NCBI RefSeq assembly: GCF_034652275.1
Contig: NZ_JAXIWG010000002.1
Span: forward strand, 372,001-436,000
Origin: Yoonia sp034652275
GTDB taxonomy: Bacteria > Pseudomonadota > Alphaproteobacteria > Rhodobacterales > Rhodobacteraceae
Reading direction: 5' to 3'
Length of the DNA stretch: 64,000 nt
In this document: positions 9,581 to 19,058 of the stretch, piece by piece
Layout of the letters: each line of letters starts with the position of its first letter
Numbering within the stretch: position 1 is the first letter of the stretch
The notes under the pieces: model-generated
Databases searched by the model: none
Told to the model about the DNA's origin: nothing
Seen by the model: the letters and a program-made list of their open reading frames with translations, nothing else
Translations under genes and position numbers: made by a program

Positions 9581-9614
9581 CATCTTCCGAGAAGAAAATA
9601 TCCCCGCCGGAGGC
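9581..9614 (-). repeat. Interspersed repeat, copy 2 (inverted relative to copy 1)
   Basis: Reading the minus strand gives the 19-base core GCCTCCGGCGGGGATATTT, then TCTT, then CTCGGAAGATG. Copies 1 and 2 face each other around a 50-bp AT-rich spacer (9531-9580), so the RNA could form a long hairpin. It starts 39 bp past the end of the Nudix gene, whose transcription comes from the other side. Confidence 0.8.
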
Positions 9615-9653
9615 TCCAAGTTATCCCGCGCCACGGTGTCTTGGGCAGCGTGC

Positions 9654-10088
9654 CTAGGCGTGTTGCGCCACAAATGCGGCATCGCCGTCGTTGTATAGCT
9701 CTGCCAGCGCTTCTGCAGGGGTCATCCAGATCGCCATATGCCCCGGTTCGCGCGGGGGGCCGTGGGGGCGGACGGGCTGGGCCAGATAGATATGGCACAG
9801 CTTTTCGGCCCAAAGGTCGTATTCGGGCATGAAGGTGAACCGCCGGAACGTGCCCAGCTTGCGCGCGGCAGCGATGCGGTATCCGGTTTCCTCGAACACC
9901 TCGCGGTGGAGCGCGCGCAATGGGCTTTCGCCGGGGTCGATGCCGCCGCCAGGCAGTTGCACCTCGAAATGCGGGTCGCCCTGATAGGTCAGCAACAGCT
10001 TGCCGCCGCGCGGTAGGATCGCATAGGCCCCCGCGCGTGTCGTGTAGCGCTGACCGCTTTTCGGGACCGTGCCATACCGTCTGATCAT
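9654..10088 (-). CDS. Nudix hydrolase
   Basis: A 144-residue Nudix protein that hydrolyses a nucleoside diphosphate linked to another group. The complete Nudix box is present: G-G-I-D-P-G-E, seven residues, then REVFEETGY (GX5EX7REUXEEXGU). The substrate is not predictable. The ATG at 10088 gives MIRRYGTVPKSG; the frame stays open farther upstream but would run into hslO. It is divergent from hslO with 76 bp between starts. This is one of three Nudix genes in the window; it is not closely similar to the other two outside the box. Confidence 0.85.
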   Translation of the reverse strand: MIRRYGTVPKSGQRYTTRAGAYAILPRGGKLLLTYQGDPHFEVQLPGGGIDPGESPLRALHREVFEETGYRIAAARKLGTFRRFTFMPEYDLWAEKLCHIYLAQPVRPHGPPREPGHMAIWMTPAEALAELYNDGDAAFVAQHA

Positions 10089-10164
10089 AGCTTGCCTCTT
10101 GGACGCCGGGTTGCCCCGCCTATATAGGCGCGGTATGCCAATTCCTGACATGTAAGGAAAGCCC

Positions 10165-11157
10165 ATGAGCCTCAGCGCCAAAATCGCTTGGGACGATACC
10201 GTCCTGCCGTTCCAACTTGACGCATCCGATATCCGCGGTCGGGTCGCGCGCCTTGATGGCGTGCTGGAACAGGTCTTGAAGCAGCACGACTATCCCCCCG
10301 TGATCGAAGCGCTGGTCGCGGAAATGGCGTTGCTGACCGCGCTGATCGGGCAGACGATGAAATTGCGCTGGAAACTGTCCCTGCAGGTGCGCGGGTCGGG
10401 TGCCGCGCGGTTGATCGCCACCGATTACTATGGCCCGACCGATGACGGCCAGCCCGCGCGTATCCGCGCCTATGCGTCCTATGACGCCGACAGGCTGGAC
10501 CATGACGCCGACCCGTTCAGCCATGTCGGCAACGGCTATTTCGCGATCCTGATCGATCAGGGTAAAGGCACGGCACCTTATCAGGGGATCACGCCCTTGG
10601 CGGGCGGGTCGCTGTCGGCCTGTGCGCAGACCTATTTCGCGCAGTCCGAACAGATCCCGACCCGTTTTGCGCTGACCTATGGCCGCAGCCAGACCCCAGG
10701 CGAGGCTGCGCATTGGCGTGCCGGTGGCGTGATGCTGCAGCACATGCCCAAGGCCTCGCCATTTGCCACGGGCGAGGGTGGGTCGGGCGAGCAGGGGCTG
10801 CTTGCCGCGGCCGATCTTTTGTCCGACGACGAAGGTGAAAACTGGACCCGCGCCAATGTGCTGCTGGATACGGTCGATGATCTGGAACTGATCGGGCCAA
10901 GCGTCACGCCAACCGACCTGCTGGTCCGCCTGTTCCACGAAGAAGGGCCGCGTGTCTATGACGCGCAGCCCATCACATTCGGCTGCACCTGTTCGGAAGA
11001 CCGCGTGCGGCAAAGCCTGTCGATCTATTCGGCCAAGGACATCGCCACGATGACTACGGACGAAGGCACGGTGACAGCCGACTGCCAATTCTGCGGGGCG
11101 CATTATGTGTTCGCGCCGGAAACCCTTGGCTTTGAAGCCAAGGATGCCAGTGCCTGA
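10165..11157 (+). CDS. hslO: Redox-regulated chaperone Hsp33
   Basis: Hsp33 is a cytoplasmic holdase that is switched on when oxidation releases zinc from its four cysteines. The 330-residue product has the C-terminal zinc switch: C-x-C at Cys274/Cys276 and C-x-x-C at Cys307/Cys310. The N-terminal substrate-binding domain is recognisable (ALTALIGQTMKLRWKLSLQV; GYFAILIDQGKGTAPYQG). A purine-rich AAGGAAAG lies 5 bases before the ATG. It overlaps the downstream Nudix gene by 14 bases and heads a same-strand run that continues through cca. Confidence 0.96.
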   Translation: MSLSAKIAWDDTVLPFQLDASDIRGRVARLDGVLEQVLKQHDYPPVIEALVAEMALLTALIGQTMKLRWKLSLQVRGSGAARLIATDYYGPTDDGQPARIRAYASYDADRLDHDADPFSHVGNGYFAILIDQGKGTAPYQGITPLAGGSLSACAQTYFAQSEQIPTRFALTYGRSQTPGEAAHWRAGGVMLQHMPKASPFATGEGGSGEQGLLAAADLLSDDEGENWTRANVLLDTVDDLELIGPSVTPTDLLVRLFHEEGPRVYDAQPITFGCTCSEDRVRQSLSIYSAKDIATMTTDEGTVTADCQFCGAHYVFAPETLGFEAKDASA

Positions 11158-11734
11158 TCTGCATCAGCGCCTTTTGGATGCGCTGTCCCGCGAGGGGCGC
11201 GCATCCAGTGATTTCGACCTCAATCAGGATATCGCGCTGCCGCAGGTGCAACTGACCCCTGCGGCGGTGCTGTTTGCCGTGCGGGCCGAGACGGAAACTG
11301 TGATCCTGACCAAACGGTCCGCGCGGTTGAAACACCATCCTGGCCAGATCGCCTTTGCCGGGGGCAAGCAGGATGCGGGCGATGTGTCCTTGACCGCCGC
11401 CGCCCTGCGCGAAGCGCATGAAGAAATCGGCCTGTTGTCCGATCAGGTCGATGTGCTGGGTGTGCTGCCGCCGCACCAGACGGTTACCGGCTATCTGATC
11501 ACGCCTGTTCTGGCTGTGGTTCGCGGCGCTTTTGACGCCAAGCCGGAGGCGAACGAGGTCAGCGAAGTGTTCGAGGTCCCCTTGGCTCATCTGATGAACC
11601 CAGCGCATTACCGCACCGAAGGCCGCCATTGGCAGGGGCGCAAGCGGCTGTATTACACGGTGCCATATGGCCCCTATTATGTCTGGGGTGCCACCGCACG
11701 TATTTTGCGTGCTTTCGCGGACCGCGTGTCATGA
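11144..11734 (+). CDS. CoA pyrophosphatase-type Nudix hydrolase
   Basis: A 196-residue Nudix protein of the NudL/CoA diphosphatase group. Family hallmarks are the segment LTKRSARLKHHPGQIAFAGGK, which resembles the UPF0035 signature (LLTKRSxxLxxHxGQVxFPGG), followed by REAHEEIGL of the Nudix box. Such enzymes cleave CoA to 4'-phosphopantetheine and 3',5'-ADP. I placed the start at the ATG 11144, inside the end of hslO; a GTG two codons later is also possible. Its stop overlaps the cca start (ATGA), so coupled translation is likely. Confidence 0.85.
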   Translation: MPVPDLHQRLLDALSREGRASSDFDLNQDIALPQVQLTPAAVLFAVRAETETVILTKRSARLKHHPGQIAFAGGKQDAGDVSLTAAALREAHEEIGLLSDQVDVLGVLPPHQTVTGYLITPVLAVVRGAFDAKPEANEVSEVFEVPLAHLMNPAHYRTEGRHWQGRKRLYYTVPYGPYYVWGATARILRAFADRVS

Positions 11735-12873
11735 CACGTGTCAACGGCGCATGGTTGACCGATCCTGCCGCGCAACAGGTGTGCCGCGTGTTGACGGATG
11801 CCGAATATCAGGCGTGGTTCGTCGGCGGTTGCGTACGCAACGCACTGCTGGGCGTGTCTGTCGCCGATCTCGACCTGACCACGGATGCACGGCCTGATGT
11901 TGTCACGCAGCTTGCCACGGCCGCAGGGCTGAAGGTGATCCCGACGGGGATCGACCATGGAACAGTCACTGTTGTTGCCCAAAACACCCCTTTCGAGGTC
12001 ACGACCTTTCGCCGCGATGTGGCGACGGACGGCAGGCGCGCTGTCGTCGCTTTTGCCGATACGATGGTCGAAGATGCCCGCCGCCGTGATTTCACGATGA
12101 ATGCGCTTTATGCGGGACCCGATGGGGTGGTTGTCGATCCTTTGGGTGGCTTGCCCGACCTTTTCGCCCGCCACGTCCGGTTCATCGAGGATGCCGATCA
12201 GCGGATCAGGGAAGATTACCTGCGCATCCTGCGGTTTTTCCGGTTCCATGCGTGGTACGGGGCCGATGGCCTTGATCCCGAAGCGCTGGCCGCCTGTGCC
12301 GCCAATATCGACGGGCTGGCCAGCCTGTCGCGCGAAAGGGTCACGGCAGAGATGTTCAAGCTGCTCTCCGCCCCCGATCCAGCTCCGGCTGTTGCCTCGA
12401 TGGCGGCGGCGGGCGTTCTGGCGCAGATCCTGCCGGGCGCGGATGCAGCACCGCTTGCCGTTCTGGTCCATATCGAAGGCGTGGCAGGCCTGCCACCGTC
12501 GGCCATTCGCCGATTGGGTGCGCTGGGCGGTGATCCTGCGGGCGCGCTGAAGTTGTCCAAGAGGGATGCGCTGGCGCTTGAACATATGCGATCCGATCTG
12601 CCCTTGCCAGAGCTTGCCTATCGTCACGGGGCCGAGGCTGCGATCAACAAGGCAGCGATCACGGCGGCGGTGCTAGGGCAAGAACTAGACACTAACATAG
12701 TCAAAAATGCGCAATTCGCGGCCAGCCGGACCTTTCCCCTGCAAGCCGCTGACCTGATGCCCGACCTGAACGGGCCAGCCTTAGGCCAAGCGATGAAAAA
12801 GGCCGAGGCGGTCTGGATCGCCTCGGACTTTACCATGACAAAGGCAGATTTGCTCCTAGAGTTGCGCGGATAG
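11731..12873 (+). CDS. cca: CCA tRNA nucleotidyltransferase
   Basis: The enzyme adds or repairs the 3'-CCA end of tRNAs (class II nucleotidyltransferase fold, poly(A) polymerase family). The 380-residue product has the head motif VGGCVRNALLG near residue 31, the two catalytic carboxylates in DLDLTT near residue 49, and the motif RRRDFTMNALY near 113, followed by the RNA-binding helical domain with RILRFFRFHA. The start at 11731 overlaps the previous stop. The upstream in-frame extension to 11629 lies within the Nudix gene and is rejected. It is followed by 56 bp and the ABC exporter pair. Confidence 0.93.
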   Translation: MTRVNGAWLTDPAAQQVCRVLTDAEYQAWFVGGCVRNALLGVSVADLDLTTDARPDVVTQLATAAGLKVIPTGIDHGTVTVVAQNTPFEVTTFRRDVATDGRRAVVAFADTMVEDARRRDFTMNALYAGPDGVVVDPLGGLPDLFARHVRFIEDADQRIREDYLRILRFFRFHAWYGADGLDPEALAACAANIDGLASLSRERVTAEMFKLLSAPDPAPAVASMAAAGVLAQILPGADAAPLAVLVHIEGVAGLPPSAIRRLGALGGDPAGALKLSKRDALALEHMRSDLPLPELAYRHGAEAAINKAAITAAVLGQELDTNIVKNAQFAASRTFPLQAADLMPDLNGPALGQAMKKAEAVWIASDFTMTKADLLLELRG

Positions 12874-12929
12874 TTTTCCTTTCGCCCAAACATCTGTATC
12901 AGGGACGCCTACATCCCAAGGCAGACATC

Positions 12930-14765
12930 ATGTTCCGGTTTTTCGAAGAACTGGTCGATCCCTATACCCCGTATCAGGAGACCGACACGCCGCCCAAGCG
13001 GCTCTATGCGTTCCTACGGGCCTATGCAGAACCGTTCCGCGCGGTCTTCTGGGTGACGGGGGCGCTGTCGGTCATTGTCGCTGCGGTGGAAATCTGGCTG
13101 ATTTCCTATCTGGGGCGGCTGATCGATATCCTGCAAAGCGGCACCCCGTCCGAGGTTTGGACGCGACATGGCACCGAACTGATCCTTGTGGCGCTGTTCA
13201 TCCTGACACTGCGGCCTGCGGTGCATGTGTTGCAGGTGATGTTGCTGAACAACACGATCCTGCCGAATTTCGGCACCTTGGTCCGCTGGCGGGCGCATCG
13301 GCATGTGCTGCGCCAGTCAGTCGGCTGGTTCGAGGATGATTTCGCAGGCCGCATCGCCAACCGGATCATGCAAACCCCGCCCGCCGCGGGCGAGGTCGTG
13401 TTCCAGCTGTTCGACGCAATCACTTTTGCCATCGCCTATATCATTGGGGCGATCATCCTTTTGGGTGATGCCGATATGCGGCTGATCCTGCCTTTGTTGG
13501 TCTGGCTGATCCCCTATCTGTTCCTGCTGCGTTGGGTCGTGCGCCGGATCGGTCCCGCATCCGAGGCATCGTCGAACGCGCGCAGCGTGGTGACGGGGCG
13601 CGTCGTCGATAGCTATACCAATATCCATTCGGTCAAGATGTTCGCGCATCACGACAGCGAAATCGCCTATGCCAAGGACGCGATCGAAAACGCGCGCCGC
13701 ACATTCCAGCATGAAATGCGGCTTTATACGCTGATGGATGTGGTGCTGATGCTGCTGAACGGTCTGTTGATCGTGGGCGTTGTCGGCTGGGCAATCTGGC
13801 TGTGGGGCGGGGGCTTGGCAACGCTGGGTGTGGTTGCGGTGGCGACATCGCTGACCCTGCGGCTCAATGCGATGTCGGGCTGGATCATGTGGGCGATCAG
13901 CAACTTTTTCCGCGAACTTGGCGTCGTGTCCGAAGGGATGCAGACGATTGCGCAGCCGATCACATTGCTGGACCACTCGCGCGACGACCTGCGCGTGACG
14001 GCGGGGGCGGTGACGATCAACGATCTGTCGCATCATTACGGGCGCGATAAGGGCGGGCTGGACCGGATCACTTTGCACATCAATCCGGGCGAAAAGGTCG
14101 GGCTGGTCGGCCAGTCGGGCGCGGGCAAATCTACCTTGGTCAAACTGCTGTTGCGGTTCTACGACATCGAACAAGGCAGCATCGCCATCGACGGGCAGGA
14201 CATTGCCAAGGTCACCCAAGATAGCCTGCGCCGCGCCATTGGGATGGTGCAGCAGGATTCATCCTTGCTGCATCGGTCGGTGCGCGAAAACATCCTTTAC
14301 GGCAACCCCGACGCCACCGAGGACCAGATGATCGCCGCTGCAAAACAGGCTGAGGCGCATGATTTCATCCTGCGTCTGGAGGATAGCGAAGGGAACCAAG
14401 GTTACGCCGCGCGCGTTGGCGAACGTGGCGTGAAACTGTCGGGCGGCCAGCGACAGCGGATCGCGCTTGCCCGTGTCATGCTAAAGGATGCCCCCATTTT
14501 GCTGTTGGACGAAGCGACCAGCGCGCTAGATAGCGAGGTAGAGGCCGCCATTCAGCAAACGCTTTACGGCATGATGGCCGGCAAGACGGTGATCGCGATT
14601 GCGCACCGCCTTTCGACAATCGCGCAGATGGACAGGATTATCGTCATGGACCAAGGCCGCATCATCGAGGATGGGACGCATGACGCGCTGCTGGCGCAGG
14701 GCGGGCAATATGCGCGGTTCTGGGCACGGCAATCGGGCGGGTTTCTGGGGCAGGATGCATCGTGA
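12930..14765 (+). CDS. ABC exporter half-transporter (first of pair)
   Basis: A 611-residue type IV ABC half-transporter: about six membrane segments (residues about 35-330) followed by an ATPase domain. Walker A is GQSGAGKST, the signature is LSGGQRQRIALARV, Walker B is ILLLDEATSALDSE and the H-loop is AIAHRLST, so the ATP site is complete. Family members export lipids, peptides or drugs. The stop overlaps the next gene's start by four bases, and that gene encodes a clear paralogue, so the working unit is probably a heterodimer in the inner membrane. The exported compound is unknown. Confidence 0.88.
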   Translation: MFRFFEELVDPYTPYQETDTPPKRLYAFLRAYAEPFRAVFWVTGALSVIVAAVEIWLISYLGRLIDILQSGTPSEVWTRHGTELILVALFILTLRPAVHVLQVMLLNNTILPNFGTLVRWRAHRHVLRQSVGWFEDDFAGRIANRIMQTPPAAGEVVFQLFDAITFAIAYIIGAIILLGDADMRLILPLLVWLIPYLFLLRWVVRRIGPASEASSNARSVVTGRVVDSYTNIHSVKMFAHHDSEIAYAKDAIENARRTFQHEMRLYTLMDVVLMLLNGLLIVGVVGWAIWLWGGGLATLGVVAVATSLTLRLNAMSGWIMWAISNFFRELGVVSEGMQTIAQPITLLDHSRDDLRVTAGAVTINDLSHHYGRDKGGLDRITLHINPGEKVGLVGQSGAGKSTLVKLLLRFYDIEQGSIAIDGQDIAKVTQDSLRRAIGMVQQDSSLLHRSVRENILYGNPDATEDQMIAAAKQAEAHDFILRLEDSEGNQGYAARVGERGVKLSGGQRQRIALARVMLKDAPILLLDEATSALDSEVEAAIQQTLYGMMAGKTVIAIAHRLSTIAQMDRIIVMDQGRIIEDGTHDALLAQGGQYARFWARQSGGFLGQDAS

Positions 14766-16594
14766 AACCTGAACGCTGGATCGACCCGTTCGAGCGCGCA
14801 GAAGGCCCGCCGCCGCAGACGCTGATGGCGTTTTTGCGCTGGTGTCTGGGTGGCGCGATGCCTGTGATCGGGCTTGGCGCTTTTGTGTCGGCGCTGGCGG
14901 GTCTCTTGGAGGTCGCGACTGCGCTGATGCTAGGCTGGGTCATCGACGCCGCCATCGAGAGCGAGGCGCAATCCTATTTCAGCACGAACCTGTGGTTACT
15001 GGTCGGTGTCGGTGCGTTTTTCGTGATCCTGCGGCCAGTGATCCTTGGCCTGTCGGGGATGTTCCAAGGCGTCGTTTTGGGGCCATCGCTGAACAACCTC
15101 GTGCTGTCACGCCTGCACCGCCATTCGCTCGGCCAGTCGGTCACGTTCTTTGACAATGATTTCGCGGGCCGCATCGCACAGAAACAGATGCAGGGCGCGC
15201 GGGCGACGACGGATTTTGTGGTCGATATGATCCAGACCGTTGCCTATGCGCTGGCCTCGCTTGTCGGGTCGGTCGTGCTGCTGCTGACGATTGATTACCG
15301 CACCGCAGGTGTGCTGGCGCTGTGGGTGCTGGGTTACATCTGGCTGATTACTTTCTACATGCCGCGCATCCGCACGCGGTCGCAGGCGCGTGCCGCGAAA
15401 CGCGCGATGGTGACAGGGCAGGTCGTCGATACGATCACCAATATCAAGACGGTCAAGCTGTTTGCGCATGACGCATTCGAGGATCGCGCCGCCACCGATG
15501 CGATGGAAACCTATTGGGGGTCCGCCGTGCGTTTCGGCTGGCTGTCCACATCATTCCGGTTCTGGCTGATGGGGCTGGGCGGGCTGCTGCCCGTGCTGCT
15601 GGTGGGTACAACGCTCTATTTCTGGTCGGTCGGTGCCGCGACAGCGGGTGATATTGCCGCTGCCGGGGCCATTTCGCTGCGGCTGGCGCAGATGACCGGC
15701 TGGGTCAGTTTCACGCTGATGGGCATCTACGCCAATGTGGGCGAGATCGAGGATGCCATGCAAACCCTGTCGCCCGCGCACCAGCTGACCGATGCGCCAA
15801 ACGCGGTCGAGCTGAAGCCCAAGGGCGGTGCGATCGAATTGCGCGATGTGACCTTCAGCTATGGCGGCGGGCCGGGGGGCCTTGACCATGTCAGCCTGTC
15901 CATCGCCTCGGGTGAAAAGCTGGGGATCGTGGGCGCGTCGGGGGCGGGGAAATCCACGCTCGTCGCGCTCCTGCTGCGGCTTTACGATACCGAGGACGGG
16001 CAAGTCCTGATCGACGGCCATGATATCCGCGACGTGACGCAGGAAAGCCTGCGCCGCCAGATCGCCATGGTCACGCAGGAAACGGCGATGTTCAACCGCT
16101 CCGCCCGCGACAATATCCGCTATGGCAAACCCGACGCCACGCAGGAAGAGGTCGAGGCGGCCGCGATCAAGGCCGAGGCGCATGGATTCATCCAAAGCCT
16201 GCGCGATTTCAAAGGGCGCAAGGGCTACGATTCCCATCTGGGCGAACGGGGGGTGAAACTGTCCGGCGGCCAGCGCCAGCGCATCGCCATTGCCCGCGCC
16301 ATCCTGAAAGACGCGCCGATCCTTGTGCTGGACGAAGCGACCAGCGCGCTCGATTCCGAGGTCGAGGCGGCCATTCAGGACTCTCTCGACATCATCATGA
16401 ACGGCAAGACGGTCATCGCTATCGCGCACCGGCTGTCCACATTGGCGGCGATGGACCGGATCGTCGTGCTTGACGGCGGGCGCATTGTGGAACAAGGCAC
16501 CCATGACGACTTGTTGGCCAAGGCGGGGCTCTATGCCCGCTACTGGAACCGGCAGTCGGGTGGTTTCATCAATGTGCAGGATGCTGCGGAATAA
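14762..16594 (+). CDS. ABC exporter half-transporter (second of pair)
   Basis: This 610-residue protein has the same layout as its upstream partner: a six-helix membrane domain (residues about 30-320) and an ATPase domain with GASGAGKST, LSGGQRQRIAIARA, ILVLDEATSALDSE and AIAHRLST. Both members keep consensus catalytic residues, unlike heterodimers with one degenerate ATP site. Conserved features shared with the partner (SVTFFDNDFAGRIAQKQMQ and its equivalent SVGWFEDDFAGRIANRIMQ) show a duplication. Its TAA is followed directly by the ATG of the RNA methyltransferase. Confidence 0.88.
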   Translation: MKPERWIDPFERAEGPPPQTLMAFLRWCLGGAMPVIGLGAFVSALAGLLEVATALMLGWVIDAAIESEAQSYFSTNLWLLVGVGAFFVILRPVILGLSGMFQGVVLGPSLNNLVLSRLHRHSLGQSVTFFDNDFAGRIAQKQMQGARATTDFVVDMIQTVAYALASLVGSVVLLLTIDYRTAGVLALWVLGYIWLITFYMPRIRTRSQARAAKRAMVTGQVVDTITNIKTVKLFAHDAFEDRAATDAMETYWGSAVRFGWLSTSFRFWLMGLGGLLPVLLVGTTLYFWSVGAATAGDIAAAGAISLRLAQMTGWVSFTLMGIYANVGEIEDAMQTLSPAHQLTDAPNAVELKPKGGAIELRDVTFSYGGGPGGLDHVSLSIASGEKLGIVGASGAGKSTLVALLLRLYDTEDGQVLIDGHDIRDVTQESLRRQIAMVTQETAMFNRSARDNIRYGKPDATQEEVEAAAIKAEAHGFIQSLRDFKGRKGYDSHLGERGVKLSGGQRQRIAIARAILKDAPILVLDEATSALDSEVEAAIQDSLDIIMNGKTVIAIAHRLSTLAAMDRIVVLDGGRIVEQGTHDDLLAKAGLYARYWNRQSGGFINVQDAAE

Positions 16595-17797
16595 ATGCTG
16601 ACAATCGAAAGCCTGACCCATCTGGGGCTTGGCCGCGCCTCTGACGGGCGGTCGCTGATCCCGCGCGTGTTGCCGGACGAAGAAATCGACGTGGCCCAGG
16701 ACGGGACCGTGCGGATCGTCACGCCGTCGGTGGACCGCGTTGCACCGCCATGCCGCCATTTCAAAAGCTGCGGTGGCTGTGCCATGCAACATGCCAGCGA
16801 CGAATTCGTGGCAGGCTGGAAACAGGACATTGTCGCGCGTGCGCTGGCGGCCCACGGCCTGCACCCAGATTTCCGCCCCATCGCCACATCGCCGGCCCAG
16901 TCGCGGCGCCGTGCCAAATTTGCAGGGCGGCGCACTAAAAAGGGCGCGCTGGTCGGGTTTCACGGCAAGGCATCGCATACGCTGATCGACGTGCCGGACT
17001 GTCAGCTGGTCACGCCAGCCTTGCTTGCGACCATGCCCGCCTTGCAGGAACTGACGCTGCTGGCCGCATCCCGCAAGGGCGAGGTTGATCTGACCGTCAC
17101 CGAAACGGCGCTGGGCGCGGATGTGCTGGTCGGCACCGACAAGGACCTGACGCCCGACCTGCGCGTGACCTTGGCGGCGCTGGCCAATGCGCATGGGCTG
17201 TCGCGGCTGGTGTGGAACGATGAACCCGTTGTCACGATCAACCCGCCCGATCAGGATTTCGGCGGCACCAAGGTGACACCGCCCCCCGGTGCGTTCTTGC
17301 AAGCGACCAAAGCGGGCGAGACGGCCTTGCTGGCCGCTGTGGACGAGATCACGCAAGGTGCATCGCGCATCGTCGATCTGTTCGCAGGCTGCGGGACCTT
17401 TACCCTGCCGCTGGCCGCGCGGGCCGAGGTGCACGCGGTGGAATCCGAATCCGCCATGCTGACAGCACTTGACCGTGGCTGGCGTGCAGGCCGCAACCTG
17501 CGCAAGGTCACGACCGAGACGCGCGACCTGTTCCGCCGCCCGCTGGAACCCGACGAATTCGCGAAATATGACGCCGTCGTCATCGACCCGCCCCGCGCGG
17601 GTGCCGAGGCGCAGATCGAGGCGCTGGCAAGGTCCGATATCAAGACCATCGCGATGGTGTCGTGCAATCCGGTCACCTTTGCGCGCGACGCAAAGGTCCT
17701 GATCGACGCTGGTTTCGCAATGCCTTGGGTGCAGGTCGTGGACCAGTTCCGCTGGTCGCCGCATGTGGAAATGGTATCACCCTTCACACGAAAATGA
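16595..17797 (+). CDS. RNA uridine-C5 methyltransferase, RumA/RlmD-TrmA type
   Basis: A SAM-dependent enzyme that makes 5-methyluridine in rRNA or tRNA. It is 400 residues long. An iron-sulfur cluster motif C-x5-C-G-G-C (CRHFKSCGGC) lies at about residues 50-59, a SAM motif DLFAGCGTFTLPLA near 262-275, and the catalytic region DPPRAGAEAQ followed by SCNP, whose Cys is the nucleophile. The N-terminal TRAM part is short and divergent. Which uridine is modified cannot be decided from this sequence. The ATG follows the ABC gene's TAA with no gap, which suggests translational coupling. Confidence 0.88.
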   Translation: MLTIESLTHLGLGRASDGRSLIPRVLPDEEIDVAQDGTVRIVTPSVDRVAPPCRHFKSCGGCAMQHASDEFVAGWKQDIVARALAAHGLHPDFRPIATSPAQSRRRAKFAGRRTKKGALVGFHGKASHTLIDVPDCQLVTPALLATMPALQELTLLAASRKGEVDLTVTETALGADVLVGTDKDLTPDLRVTLAALANAHGLSRLVWNDEPVVTINPPDQDFGGTKVTPPPGAFLQATKAGETALLAAVDEITQGASRIVDLFAGCGTFTLPLAARAEVHAVESESAMLTALDRGWRAGRNLRKVTTETRDLFRRPLEPDEFAKYDAVVIDPPRAGAEAQIEALARSDIKTIAMVSCNPVTFARDAKVLIDAGFAMPWVQVVDQFRWSPHVEMVSPFTRK

Positions 17798-17889
17798 ACG
17801 CTGCGACAGAAAAGCTGCTAGGTAGAGGGAAATGTTTACCCTAAGCATGAAAACAGGCGGCGCAGACCGCGGTTTTTTCGGGCAGTGAC

Positions 17890-18390
17890 ATGATTTCAAG
17901 ACGTACAATGATGATGGGCGCCGCAGCAGGCGTCGCTGGGTGTTCTTCTTCGACAGCACCAGAGGTTCCGGCATATTTCGGGCCGGAAGTGACGCGGATT
18001 CAGGTATTCAAAGAGCAGCGCACGATGCAGCTGCTGCACAATAGCAGCCTTTTGCGGCAATACCGGATTGATCTGGGCTTTGATCCCAAGGATCACAAGC
18101 AGCAGGAAGGCGACGGGCGCACGCCAGAGGGTGCCTATCTGATCGACCGCCAGAACCCCAACAGCCGCTTCCATCTTTCGATCGGGATTTCCTATCCGAA
18201 TGCGGACGATGTGGCGCGCGCCCGCGCGATGGGCGTCAAACCGGGCGGTGACATCTTCATTCACGGCACCCCGTCGCAGTGGGTCGGCGTGCCGGACTGG
18301 ACATGGGGCTGTATCGCTGTGACCAATACAGAAATGGAAGAAGTCTATTCCATGGTACGACTGGGCACCAAGATCTTCATTTACGCGTGA
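17890..18390 (+). CDS. L,D-transpeptidase (YkuD) lipoprotein
   Basis: A 166-residue exported YkuD-domain protein. The N terminus is a lipoprotein signal with twin arginines (MISRRTMMMG) and a lipobox V-A-G-C, with Cys18 as the lipidated residue. The catalytic signature is H-G-T-P-S-Q-W (His125) and, after a short gap, W-G-C-I-A-V (Cys141). Such enzymes form 3-3 peptidoglycan cross-links or attach lipoproteins to the cell wall; the small single-domain members may also act on other substrates. The next gene, on the opposite strand, is also a small lipoprotein; only 19 bp separate them. Confidence 0.85.
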   Translation: MISRRTMMMGAAAGVAGCSSSTAPEVPAYFGPEVTRIQVFKEQRTMQLLHNSSLLRQYRIDLGFDPKDHKQQEGDGRTPEGAYLIDRQNPNSRFHLSIGISYPNADDVARARAMGVKPGGDIFIHGTPSQWVGVPDWTWGCIAVTNTEMEEVYSMVRLGTKIFIYA

Positions 18391-18409
18391 CGGGCGTGTC
18401 CTGACGAGG

Positions 18410-18949
18410 TCAGGACAAACCGCCGGCAAAACCGGGCGCTGTGCCCATGTTCAGCGTCCACCACAACTTGCCAGCCGATTCCTGAAACCAGGAAAAGCCC
18501 ATCAAGCGTGCGTTGGGGTCCATGATCACGGATCGGGTGCGTTCGTCACCCATCCACGCCGTCAGGGTCGCCAATTCTGATTCGTAGGATTCCGAGATAT
18601 TCTCGCCCAGGAACCTGCCTCGGAAACCTGCGCGCTGTGCCCGCAAGACCGGACTGGACCCGTCAGCACCGAACAGCCAAGGCCGGTTCTGGATCGACAT
18701 ATCGCGCGCATGGGTCGCTGCCGCCGCATTCAGTTGCGGATCAAGCGCGACAGGCGCGAGGTTCGCGGCCTGACGCAGCGAATTGACACTGTCCAGCATG
18801 CGGAATTTGACCGCCGCCTCTTCGCCGGGGGCGATGATATAGGCTGTCGGCAACGGCAGACCGTCGGGGCCCAACGGAAGGTTTGGTCTACCGGCGCAAG
18901 CGGATAGACCTGCTGCGGCGAGGCCGAAAATCATTGCGCGTCTGTACAT
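18410..18949 (-). CDS. CAP/SCP-domain lipoprotein
   Basis: A 179-residue secreted protein with a lipobox (L-S-A-C, Cys18) after the start MYRRAMIFGLAAAG. The CAP domain is shown by LNAAAATHARDMSIQ (the HARDM helix holding the first metal-site His), by F-L-G-E-N-I-S and by MGFSWF near the end. Bacterial CAP proteins are found outside the cytoplasm and are of poorly known function. It is 109 bp downstream of the Ser/Thr kinase gene on the same strand and may be transcribed with it. Confidence 0.82.
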   Translation of the reverse strand: MYRRAMIFGLAAAGLSACAGRPNLPLGPDGLPLPTAYIIAPGEEAAVKFRMLDSVNSLRQAANLAPVALDPQLNAAAATHARDMSIQNRPWLFGADGSSPVLRAQRAGFRGRFLGENISESYESELATLTAWMGDERTRSVIMDPNARLMGFSWFQESAGKLWWTLNMGTAPGFAGGLS

Positions 18950-19058
18950 CTGGATTCTCTTGCTAACAGTTCAGCGTCGTTTAGCGGGATTGCCGCATAA
19001 GTTCAAACCCACATCGCCGTGACTTGAACAAGTTTGCATGCGACGAATCTGCCCATCA

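Noticed and set aside
12930..16594. Heterodimeric ABC exporter with one degenerate ATP site
   Set aside because: Both ATPase domains keep consensus Walker A, signature and Walker B residues, so this asymmetry is not present.
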